From Granulosicoccus sp. (GTDB lineage: Bacteria; Pseudomonadota; Gammaproteobacteria; Granulosicoccales; Granulosicoccaceae), in the NCBI GenBank assembly GCA_020627685.1, contig JAHDGK010000024.1, forward strand, positions 36,986 through 73,175: 36,190 bases of DNA. Direction: 5' to 3'. Shown in pieces: positions 1 to 6,687 of this stretch. Within the stretch, counting starts at the first letter, position 1. Every line of letters begins with the position of its first letter. The notes below the pieces were generated by a model, which saw only the letters and a list, made by a program, of their open reading frames with translations, did no database searches and was not told the origin of the DNA. Both the position numbers and the translations under genes were made by a program.

Positions 1-146
1 ACCTGTCGATGGAAGCTTTCGCAAATATGCGTTTTGATCAATAGGCGAAAACCACTTACCCGATGTACACTGTAAAGCTGCAATAAGTACCACACTAGAT
101 GTGGTGCTTGTTGCACCTTAAAAACATTGCTCGTACGGAGAATTCA

Positions 147-764
147 TTGGACATCACTCTCTATCACTCACCCGGTGCCTGTTCGATGGCAACCTATATT
201 TCGTTGCTTGAAGCAGGTGCCAAGTTTGACGTCAATATCATCAATCTTGGCAAAAATGAACAGTCAAGCCCTGAGTACGTTGCAATCAACCCCAAGAAGA
301 AAGTACCGCTGTTAGTAGCCGATGGACGGGGGCTGACAGAAAACGTCGCCATTCAATCATGGATAGCTGAAACCTATCCTGAAGCGCATCTTTTGCCATC
401 AGATAGTTGGGAGAGACTGCAAGCCGTCTCTTACATGGGTTGGTTTGGCGCTGGCATACATCCCCACATAACCCGGCATTTTAAGCCCGCTAAATTCTGT
501 GCTGATGAGGGTAGTCACGCGGACTTAAAGGCCAAAGCTAAAGCCGCTTATATGGAGCAGTTGGAAGTTGTAGAAACTGAGCTAAATGATAGAACCTGGT
601 TTTTCGACCATTACACGGTGTGCGACTCCTACTTCTTTTGGATCTATACACGCGCGCTGGCAGAGGGTTTCGATCTGAGTGGCTTCAAGAGCTGTACTGC
701 ACATAATGAACGCATGCGTGAAAGAGATAGCGTTAAGTCTGTACTTGCTCACATTGCGAGTTAG
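147..764 (+). CDS. Glutathione S-transferase family protein, beta-class-like
   Basis: The N-terminus reads LYHSPGACSM about 4 residues from the proposed start. This is the thioredoxin-fold beginning of bacterial beta-class GSTs, in which the Cys of PGACS is the catalytic thiol. The K-K-V-P-L-L segment with its cis-Pro and the following LTENVAI glutathione-binding loop are both present, then an all-helical C-terminal half. I chose the TTG at 147 because GGAG lies at 137-140 with good spacing. An earlier in-frame codon at 99 would add 16 residues unlike the family. It probably conjugates or isomerises an electrophile using glutathione in the cytoplasm. It converges on the MobA-type hydroxylase, so a role in the same aromatic pathway is possible but unproven. 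Confidence 0.85.
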   Translation: MDITLYHSPGACSMATYISLLEAGAKFDVNIINLGKNEQSSPEYVAINPKKKVPLLVADGRGLTENVAIQSWIAETYPEAHLLPSDSWERLQAVSYMGWFGAGIHPHITRHFKPAKFCADEGSHADLKAKAKAAYMEQLEVVETELNDRTWFFDHYTVCDSYFFWIYTRALAEGFDLSGFKSCTAHNERMRERDSVKSVLAHIAS

Positions 765-780
765 TGTTTATCTCTAATCA

Positions 781-2664
781 CTATGATGGTGGTAGCAAGA
801 ACTGATCAAAAAAGTTGCTCAGCCCGCTGAAGTCATTCAGCGGTAATATTTCGGCGACGTATTGATCGGGTCTTACAATAACAAGAGCTCCTTTAGATCT
901 ATCTATGCGTCGGGTGTCGAATATGTCTCGGCTATGTTTCGTATGCGGGCAAAATACTTTTTCATAGTCGATCAAACCGTACTTACCTTTGCGTGGAAGC
1001 AGTAAATCCGGCAACACTTCCATCATCATTGATGGTGCACTGAGTTGAAACACGGCGCGTATATCTATCAAGCTGTCAATGTCTGACTCTTTACCTGTGT
1101 AGCGCAGGATAGGGGAGGCGGGGTCTTGAGTAAGATAATCACATAGATTGCTTATTGGTTTGCCCGGGCCTCCATCATCGAGAGCGTCAGAAAACACCAT
1201 GAGGCGCCATCGTCCATCTGCCTTTATTGTATGGCCGAGCTGTACTGGTAGGCCATCACTAAGGCGAACAACGACATCAGAGTGAAATCGCTTTCCAACG
1301 GTTAAGCCGTCGGCCAGCAACTGGTGCTTATACGTTCCAGTGATAATGGATGAATCGTATTGTGTTTCTACACCTGCGGTATAGCGGCCATGCTTTTTAA
1401 AATACGTTTGAAATTGTGAAGCTTCGATCGAATTTTGCGTTTTCCGACTGAAAAGCTTGGCCATGTCCTTGTCAAAGTCTATTAGCTCTTGAGCTTTAGA
1501 TTGTCGCTCCCTCGAGTAGGTATTTAACAGGGCAGGTACAGCCTGTTTGCGTATAACTGACGCCAACTTCCATCCCAAATTAAATGAATCTGCCATACCC
1601 ACATTCATTCCTTGCCCAGCTTTCGGGCTGTGGGTGTGGCATGCATCGCCTGCTATAAAAATGTCGGGTGTATCTGATAGCCCATCCTCTACTTGAGCAT
1701 TGTCAAATTGATCGCAAACTCGCTGCCCGATTTCATAAGCTGACCACCATACTGTTTCTTTAACATCCAAGGTATAGGGTGACAAAATAGCGCGTGCTTT
1801 TGCGATGAGCATTTCCGGAGTGACACCTTTGTCACTTGCTCGCTCCTCTCCATGCAGCTCGCCCAGTTCTATGTACATTCGAACCATATAGCCGCCTTCG
1901 CGAGGAATAATCAGCATGCTTCCGTTATCAGACGATTGAATAGCTGCTTTTTTCCTGATATCGGGAAAATTCGTAACTGCAAGCACATCCATAACGCCCC
2001 ATAGTTGCCGCGCAGATTCACCCTTCAGTTCGAGATTTAAAAACTGTCGCACCGCACTACGAGCACCATCGCAACCAACAATATACCGAGCACTGATAGT
2101 GCATGTGTCGGAGCTATCCTGATCAGTAAATTCTGCAACTAGTGGGTAATCTCTAGCTTGGGTGCGCGTTAATGCGGTGAGTTTCTGGTTGTACACGGGC
2201 TTTAAGTGGTGCGTACTGTTCTGCATAAGTTCGAGATATAAATCGTGAACCCGAGCCTGGTTGAGAATGACGTGTGGCATCTCTGACAGGTCGTCTTCTA
2301 CATCAGGAATTAGCTCTGCGCGATGAAGGGTTTTGCTGTCAGGGGCGGGGCGCCAGAACGCAACCTCATTAACGCCATAGGCCTCATTAATGACTTTATG
2401 CGCAAAACCAAAGGCTTCAAACATTTCCAGAGAGCGGCAAGCCAAGCCGTCTGCCTGGCCGACAGCTAGGGGCCCGGATTTTTGTTCAAGGACTTTTACA
2501 GTGATATCAGGGAAAGCGCACAATTGAGCTGCAAGAGTTAATCCGGCAGGGCCACTCCCTACGATAAGAACATCAACAGGTTGATCGGATGCGTCGGGAG
2601 TCTCTTTAGTCTTAGCGGCAATGGCAGGGTCACCACTGCGAAATCCATTTAAGTGATATTGCAT
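781..2664 (-). CDS. mobA: FAD-dependent aromatic hydroxylase, 3-hydroxybenzoate 4-monooxygenase type
   Basis: 627 residues, the length of the MobA / phenol 2-monooxygenase group. The start MQYHLNGFRSGDP resembles MobA proteins. A dinucleotide-binding motif GSGPAGL lies near residues 36-42, the second FAD motif GDACHTHSPKAGQGMNVGM is about two thirds along, and the C-terminus looks like the thioredoxin-like dimerisation domain of this family. Known members use NADPH and O2 to hydroxylate phenolic acids; MobA converts 3-hydroxybenzoate to protocatechuate. The exact substrate is inferred. No ring-cleavage dioxygenase is visible in the window, so the rest of the pathway must lie elsewhere. It is divergent from the crotonase-MarR-amidohydrolase unit across a palindrome-rich region, suggesting control by that MarR protein. 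Confidence 0.8.
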   Translation of the reverse strand: MQYHLNGFRSGDPAIAAKTKETPDASDQPVDVLIVGSGPAGLTLAAQLCAFPDITVKVLEQKSGPLAVGQADGLACRSLEMFEAFGFAHKVINEAYGVNEVAFWRPAPDSKTLHRAELIPDVEDDLSEMPHVILNQARVHDLYLELMQNSTHHLKPVYNQKLTALTRTQARDYPLVAEFTDQDSSDTCTISARYIVGCDGARSAVRQFLNLELKGESARQLWGVMDVLAVTNFPDIRKKAAIQSSDNGSMLIIPREGGYMVRMYIELGELHGEERASDKGVTPEMLIAKARAILSPYTLDVKETVWWSAYEIGQRVCDQFDNAQVEDGLSDTPDIFIAGDACHTHSPKAGQGMNVGMADSFNLGWKLASVIRKQAVPALLNTYSRERQSKAQELIDFDKDMAKLFSRKTQNSIEASQFQTYFKKHGRYTAGVETQYDSSIITGTYKHQLLADGLTVGKRFHSDVVVRLSDGLPVQLGHTIKADGRWRLMVFSDALDDGGPGKPISNLCDYLTQDPASPILRYTGKESDIDSLIDIRAVFQLSAPSMMMEVLPDLLLPRKGKYGLIDYEKVFCPHTKHSRDIFDTRRIDRSKGALVIVRPDQYVAEILPLNDFSGLSNFFDQFLLPPS

Positions 2665-2708
2665 GACGGGTTATTCCAAGCGTGCTTGCGCAGCAGCGAG
2701 GCGCTGGG

Positions 2709-2730
2709 TGGCAAGTGAGTGCGCTTGCCA
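2709..2730 (-). promoter_or_regulatory. Hairpin in the 5' leader of the MobA-type gene
   Basis: TGGCAAG (2709-2715) and CTTGCCA (2724-2730) form a perfect 7-bp inverted repeat with an 8-nt loop, about 45 bases upstream of the hydroxylase ATG. It may be an mRNA leader hairpin or a protein-binding site. There is no T-run, so it is not a terminator. Confidence 0.4.
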
Positions 2731-2750
2731 GGTGGTCAAATTAAGAACCC

Positions 2751-2775
2751 AAATAGTTACATAACATAACTATTT
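2751..2775. promoter_or_regulatory. Palindromic operator candidate 1 (MarR-type)
   Basis: AAATAGTTA (2751-2759) and TAACTATTT (2767-2775) form a perfect 9-bp inverted repeat with a 7-bp spacer. It lies in the divergent region between the hydroxylase and the crotonase. The size and AT-rich dyad are typical of MarR-family operators, and a MarR gene is in the divergent operon. The half-site AATAGTTA recurs at 2826-2833. Confidence 0.55.
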
Positions 2776-2781
2776 GTGTCT

Positions 2782-2800
2782 ACGAATAATTTGTATTCGT
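2782..2800. promoter_or_regulatory. Palindromic operator candidate 2
   Basis: ACGAATA (2782-2788) and TATTCGT (2794-2800) form a perfect 7-bp inverted repeat with a 5-bp spacer, only 6 bp from candidate 1. It is a different sequence from candidate 1, so it may be a site for another regulator. Confidence 0.4.
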
Positions 2801-2816
2801 CTCCTGAAAATTTATG

Positions 2817-2844
2817 TTGACTATCAATAGTTATACGACATAAT
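2817..2844 (+). promoter_or_regulatory. Putative sigma70 promoter of the crotonase-marR-amidohydrolase unit
   Basis: TTGACT (2817-2822) and CATAAT (2839-2844) are separated by 16 bp, in the correct orientation. The spacer contains ACTATCAATAGT and a copy of the AATAGTTA half-site (2826-2833), so a regulator bound there would block RNA polymerase. No transcript data are available. Confidence 0.4.
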
Positions 2845-2997
2845 TAGTTTTTGCTATTAATATTCGCTGCTTTGAGGCTTTTTCAAAGCAGTAAATGCGT
2901 GTCGCTCCAGCCTATTTAGTGTTCTCAGGGTTGAATGGCGCGTAATCGTGTTGAAATTTTATGTCGCAACTTGGACGATTTTCGTGTCGTATTTCAT

Positions 2998-3765
2998 ATG
3001 AGTGAATCTATGCTTCTAATAGAAGTCGATGGCCCTATCGCCACGCTGACCATCAACAGGCCAGGCAAACGTAACGCCATGTGCGAAGAGTTGCTTGATG
3101 CCATCGACGCTTTTTTTTCAGCCCCCCCGAAAGAGGTCAAAGTCGTCATCCTGACCGGGACAGAAGGCCACTACTGTTCAGGCCTTGATTTATCAGAACA
3201 CGTTCATCGTAGTGCAGAAGAAAACTTGCATCATTCTCGCCATTGGCACGGGGTGATGCACAAAATTCAGTTTGGTGGGCTGGCCGTTGTATCCGCCATG
3301 TTCGGCGCTGTTATTGGGGGTGGTTTAGAGCTAGCGGCTTCTACCCATGTGCGCATAGCAGAACCATCTACTATTTTCCAAATGCCCGAAGGGCGTCGCG
3401 GAATATTTGTCGGCGGTGGAGCGACTGCCAGAGTGGGACGTCTACTCGGTGCCGACAGAATGACTGAAATGATGCTAACGGGCCGCAAATACACTGCGGA
3501 TGAGGGACTTTCTTTAGGGTTAGCTCATTATTCTGTGGAGGAAGGCGGCGCATTGGAACTTGCAAAAACCTTAGCTGGGAAAATCTCCCGTAATGCACCT
3601 CTGTCAAATTATTTGATGATCCAATCAATTCCGCGCATCAATGATATGTCGCAAAGCGATGGACTGTTTACAGAGTCTCTTGCAGCCGCGCTTTCGCAAA
3701 CAACACCTGATGCTATAGAGGGTCTCAAAGCATTTTTGGAAAAGCGACCACCGAAGTTTAGGTAA
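2998..3765 (+). CDS. Enoyl-CoA hydratase/isomerase (crotonase) family protein
   Basis: About 255 residues from the chosen ATG. The N-terminal VDGPIATLTINRPGKRNAM and the oxyanion-hole region YCSGLDL are standard crotonase features. GGGLELAAS and FQMPEGRRGIFVGGGAT carry both glutamates used by enoyl-CoA hydratases. The longer frame from 2935 has a weak AGGG Shine-Dalgarno, but its extra 21 residues do not look like this family; ATG 3010 is a third option. It should act on an acyl-CoA thioester, probably a ring-derived or phenylpropanoid CoA given its neighbours. The specific substrate cannot be read from the sequence. It is followed after 5 bp by the MarR gene, so they are probably cotranscribed. 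Confidence 0.85.
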   Translation: MSESMLLIEVDGPIATLTINRPGKRNAMCEELLDAIDAFFSAPPKEVKVVILTGTEGHYCSGLDLSEHVHRSAEENLHHSRHWHGVMHKIQFGGLAVVSAMFGAVIGGGLELAASTHVRIAEPSTIFQMPEGRRGIFVGGGATARVGRLLGADRMTEMMLTGRKYTADEGLSLGLAHYSVEEGGALELAKTLAGKISRNAPLSNYLMIQSIPRINDMSQSDGLFTESLAAALSQTTPDAIEGLKAFLEKRPPKFR

Positions 3766-3770
3766 AGCGT

Positions 3771-4259
3771 ATGAGTACAACTAAACTAGCGGTAGTTCCT
3801 CCTAGCCGGATAAGCGACGAAACTCTGCGTAATTTTTTGGGTTACCAGCTCAAACGCTCTTTCAACGTTATCCAGGCCGATTTAGCTAAGACTCTGAAAC
3901 CGTTTGATTTAAGAATGCTAACGTTTACCGCTCTAGTATTCATTGTCGATAATCCGGGTATGAGTCAGTCTCAATTGGCCGATGCTATGGATATTGAACG
4001 ACCGAACCTCGTTGTCATTATTGATGAGCTTGAGCAACGCGAACTCATCGTGCGCGATCGTGTGAAAACCGACAGGCGTATGTATGCACTTAAAGCCACA
4101 CTAGCTGGTAAACGCTTGTGTAAAAAAGCGGTTGCTGCGGATAAAGCACATGAGGCTCGTTTGCTGGCAGGCATTGACAAAGAGACCCGTAAAAATCTTA
4201 TGTCTACTTTAGAAGTGCTAAGTAGTCATCTCCAGAATCGTAACGAGGATCTCACTTAA
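3771..4259 (+). CDS. MarR family transcriptional regulator
   Basis: 162 residues with the MarR winged helix: PGMSQSQLADAMDIERPNL forms the recognition helix region, followed by the DRRMYAL wing with its conserved Asp-Arg. Such dimers bind AT-rich palindromes and release DNA on binding a phenolic or acyl-CoA ligand. It lies 5 bp after the crotonase, and its TAA overlaps the ATG of the amidohydrolase by one base, so the three genes form an operon. The palindromes at 2751-2800 are the obvious candidate operators, giving autoregulation plus control of the divergent hydroxylase. The ligand is unknown. Confidence 0.9.
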   Translation: MSTTKLAVVPPSRISDETLRNFLGYQLKRSFNVIQADLAKTLKPFDLRMLTFTALVFIVDNPGMSQSQLADAMDIERPNLVVIIDELEQRELIVRDRVKTDRRMYALKATLAGKRLCKKAVAADKAHEARLLAGIDKETRKNLMSTLEVLSSHLQNRNEDLT

Positions 4260-5131
4260 TGATCGATCTTGCAAAGGTTCGTGCAATCGACATTCATACA
4301 CATGCTGAGGAGCCTTGTGGTTGTCACCCTGATGACGGCTATGATGAATTGCAGTCCACCATGGCCTCATACTTCCGCGCGCCCTGGAGTCATCCACCGA
4401 CAGTAGCTGAAACTGCTGCCTATTATCGCGAGCAAAATATAGCGGCGGTGATATTCCCGGTTGATGCGGAAAGGGAAACAGGGTATCGGCGGTATTCGAA
4501 TGACGAGATAGCTGAGGTTGTGGCTGAAAACAGCGATGTCCTTATTCAGTTCGCGTCAATCGATCCGTGGAAAGGCAAGATGGCTGTGCGTGAAGCTCGG
4601 AGATTGATACGCGAGTACAAGGTTAAAGGCTTCAAGTTTCATCCCACCATGCAAGGATTTTTTGCAAACGACCGTATGGCTTATCCTTTTTACGAAGTGT
4701 TAGAGGAGGAAGGTTGTATTGCACTGTTCCATACAGGGCAAACGGGTGTTGGTTCTGGAATGCCGGGTGGAAACGGTATGCGATTGAAATATTCCAACCC
4801 AATGACCATGGATGATGTAGCAGTAGATTTTCCTGACTTAAAAATTATTCTGGCGCATCCTTCGTTTCCCTGGCAGGAGGAAGCATTGGCCGTCGCGCAA
4901 CATAAGCCTAATGTCTATATTGATCTCTCTGGCTGGTCGCCAAAGTATTTTCCCGAAATACTGCTTCGTTACTGCAATTCAATACTGAAAAAGAAAGTGT
5001 TGTTCGGTTCGGACTGGCCAATGATTACGCCGGAACGATGGCTTTCAGATTTTGAAAAAATCGCCATAAAAGATGAGCTCCGAGAGGACATTACCAAAGG
5101 CAATGCTGCACGGTTGTTAGGGCTGGTTTAA
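4259..5131 (+). CDS. Amidohydrolase (COG2159, ACMSD/resorcylate-decarboxylase-like TIM barrel)
   Basis: 290 residues. The metal-binding DIHTH motif is at about residues 11-15, KGFKFHP and ALFHTGQTG are central, ILAHPSFPW follows, and FGSDWP near the C-terminus supplies the conserved Asp. This order is that of the amidohydrolase-2 / ACMSD superfamily. Members include nonoxidative decarboxylases of hydroxylated aromatics and hydrolases of ring-cleavage products. Context with an aromatic hydroxylase and a MarR regulator supports an aromatic-pathway step, but which reaction is not determined. Its start overlaps the MarR stop (TAATG). Only 14 bp separate its stop from the convergent retron reverse transcriptase, and I see no terminator there. 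Confidence 0.85.
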   Translation: MIDLAKVRAIDIHTHAEEPCGCHPDDGYDELQSTMASYFRAPWSHPPTVAETAAYYREQNIAAVIFPVDAERETGYRRYSNDEIAEVVAENSDVLIQFASIDPWKGKMAVREARRLIREYKVKGFKFHPTMQGFFANDRMAYPFYEVLEEEGCIALFHTGQTGVGSGMPGGNGMRLKYSNPMTMDDVAVDFPDLKIILAHPSFPWQEEALAVAQHKPNVYIDLSGWSPKYFPEILLRYCNSILKKKVLFGSDWPMITPERWLSDFEKIAIKDELREDITKGNAARLLGLV

Positions 5132-5145
5132 AACTAATCTCAGTC

Positions 5146-6429
5146 TTAAGCAATCTCGCTAAAAATACGCTCTAATTTTTCGCCTTTTATTTTGTTCAAA
5201 GACTTAACATACTGTATGCGACCCAGCAGCTGTGCTCGTAAATTCTCATGACCCTCTCGGTTTTGACTTTCAATGCCGTGCCTTTTGCAGTTAGTTAGCG
5301 TTGCTTTGAGTGCATCGTAGTATTGCCTATCAATATTAGTTTGTGTATTGACCACGATACCGACTAAACGTTGTTTTTGGTGAGGGCGTTTTATACGGGT
5401 TTTTCTGTAGTTCAACGATACGCCTTCATCAATACAAATTCCGCCTACGACTGATTCTAGAAATCGCCAATCGCGATGAACATTGCTCGACAAGGCAATG
5501 TCATCCGCATAACGGGAGTAGTCCATGTCTAAAGAGTTGGCTAAACCCGTCAGTCTGACATCCAGCTGATGTAAGGCCGCGTTAGCCAGTGCAGGGGAGG
5601 TGGGCGCTCCTTGAGGTAGATGCCGTTGTTTTAACCGAATCCGCTGCTCATGCGTAAACAGACGTAGGGTTTTATGGTCCAGTTGAACCCGATGCGAACA
5701 CAAAGCGGTGAGATAGACTGATACCTGCTCTGAATAGCCAAGGGATCGGAATATATTCTTAATGGTTGGCCAGCTTATAGAGTGAAAGCAATCTGCAATA
5801 TCGTACGATATCAAGTAACGTTTACCAACATGGTTGGTAGCGTGTGAAACGCAATTTCTACCTTGGCAAAAACCGTGGGCAGCGTCATGTGTTTCTATTG
5901 TGCTTAGAATGGTGTCGTTTATCTTACGTTGAATTCGTTTAAGGTCTATCTTTGGTTTTTCGATTAATCGTATTCCACCATTACGTTTTTCCAGAAAGTC
6001 GTAGTGGTAGTGTTTAAGATGGCTTGGTGTAGATGCATCGTTACGCCAACAATTAGCGAACCATTCAAGTTCAGTGGTTGAAACTAATAACCATTTCGCT
6101 AGTTCACCGACGCTATTAATTTCTGGGAGTGGTTTTCGGATGTGTGCACTCATACCGCCTTGTTTGAGAGTAAAGCGCGTAATCCTTGGTTGGCTTGAGT
6201 TCCGAATAAACCAGCTGTCGATTCGATCAGATGCGGCTAGAAACTCGGTGATATCGCTTAGAGGTGGCTTTGTAGGGTGTGCCACCAATAGCTCGTTAAT
6301 GACTTCGTTAACATCATCTGGCAAATGGGTGACGCACACAATGGAAGCGCCAAGCAAGGTTTTGTAGTGCCACTCGACTTCAAACAACCAATTCGCAAGC
6401 TGCGATGTGAAAAAAGCTTGTTTGTTCAC
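5146..6429 (-). CDS. ret: Retron-type reverse transcriptase with N-terminal extension
   Basis: 427 residues. RT landmarks in order: GGIRLIEKPK (151-160), HGFCQGRNCVSHA (185-197), SYDIADCFHSI (208-218, catalytic Asp), LPQGAPTSPALANAALH (271-287), YADD (307-310), RLVGIVVN (354-361). N283-A-A-L-H287 matches the retron NAxxH signature; the usual retron VTG triplet is replaced by LVG. Residues 1 to about 105 are an extra domain I do not recognise, making the protein roughly 100 residues longer than minimal retron RTs. From memory this resembles the long RTs of the myxobacterial Mx162 class. The start is GTG with GGAA close upstream. A structured RNA with a1/a2 repeats begins 22 bases upstream (6451-6593). 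It should copy the msd part of that RNA into branched msDNA. No separate effector gene adjoins it. Confidence 0.9.
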   Translation of the reverse strand: MNKQAFFTSQLANWLFEVEWHYKTLLGASIVCVTHLPDDVNEVINELLVAHPTKPPLSDITEFLAASDRIDSWFIRNSSQPRITRFTLKQGGMSAHIRKPLPEINSVGELAKWLLVSTTELEWFANCWRNDASTPSHLKHYHYDFLEKRNGGIRLIEKPKIDLKRIQRKINDTILSTIETHDAAHGFCQGRNCVSHATNHVGKRYLISYDIADCFHSISWPTIKNIFRSLGYSEQVSVYLTALCSHRVQLDHKTLRLFTHEQRIRLKQRHLPQGAPTSPALANAALHQLDVRLTGLANSLDMDYSRYADDIALSSNVHRDWRFLESVVGGICIDEGVSLNYRKTRIKRPHQKQRLVGIVVNTQTNIDRQYYDALKATLTNCKRHGIESQNREGHENLRAQLLGRIQYVKSLNKIKGEKLERIFSEIA

Positions 6430-6450
6430 TTTCCATTTCTGTGTAGATGA

Positions 6451-6593
6451 GCGGCACTCTGCTCGAGAATTCGCATGAACTCACGTGCACGAAGTGCACA
6501 GCCGTTCCTGCAGTGTTAAGAAAGCAATACCCTACCTTGGGGTATCCCCAAAGCCCAGCAATCGAAAGAGTGCTGACAAAACCAGAGTGCCGC
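6451..6593 (-). ncRNA. msr-msd: Retron msr-msd noncoding RNA with a1/a2 repeats
   Basis: Read on the minus strand, a1 GCGGCACTCTG (6593-6583) pairs perfectly over 11 bp with a2 CAGAGTGCCGC (6461-6451), enclosing about 121 nt. Inside are three hairpins. CAGCA/TGCTG has a 10-nt loop (6556-6575). CUUUGGGG-AUA-CCCCAAGG is an 8-bp stem (6535-6553). The third is a compound stem at 6473-6511 built from GCA/UGC, GAAC/GUUC and GUGCAC-UUC-GUGCAC. The first two suit msr, the third suits msd. The position just before the reverse transcriptase on the same strand is the canonical retron arrangement. The branch guanosine is not certain: G6582 directly follows a1, and an AGC occurs at 6574-6572. Confidence 0.8.
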
Positions 6594-6599
6594 AGAACG

Positions 6600-6628
6600 A
6601 CGGTAGGTGAATTGATGAAGAAAATCAA
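6600..6628 (-). promoter_or_regulatory. Weak putative promoter of the retron RNA
   Basis: On the minus strand TTGATT (6628-6623) and TACCGT (6605-6600) are 17 bp apart, which would place the start of transcription at the first base of a1. The -10 match is poor, so this rests mainly on position. Confidence 0.25.
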
Positions 6629-6687
6629 CTGCAGTTAGAATTAGGGAAACATTGTAGACCCCACGCGAACATGCATAAGCCCACGTA

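Noticed and set aside
1-98. Possible 3' end of an upstream plus-strand gene (frame ending at the TAG at 42-44)
   Set aside because: Only 13 codons are visible, and another frame closes nearby too; the sequence does not allow a choice.
6380-6628. 82-codon minus-strand frame across the retron RNA and RT start
   Set aside because: It overlaps the msr-msd structure and the RT start in another frame, and shows no family features.
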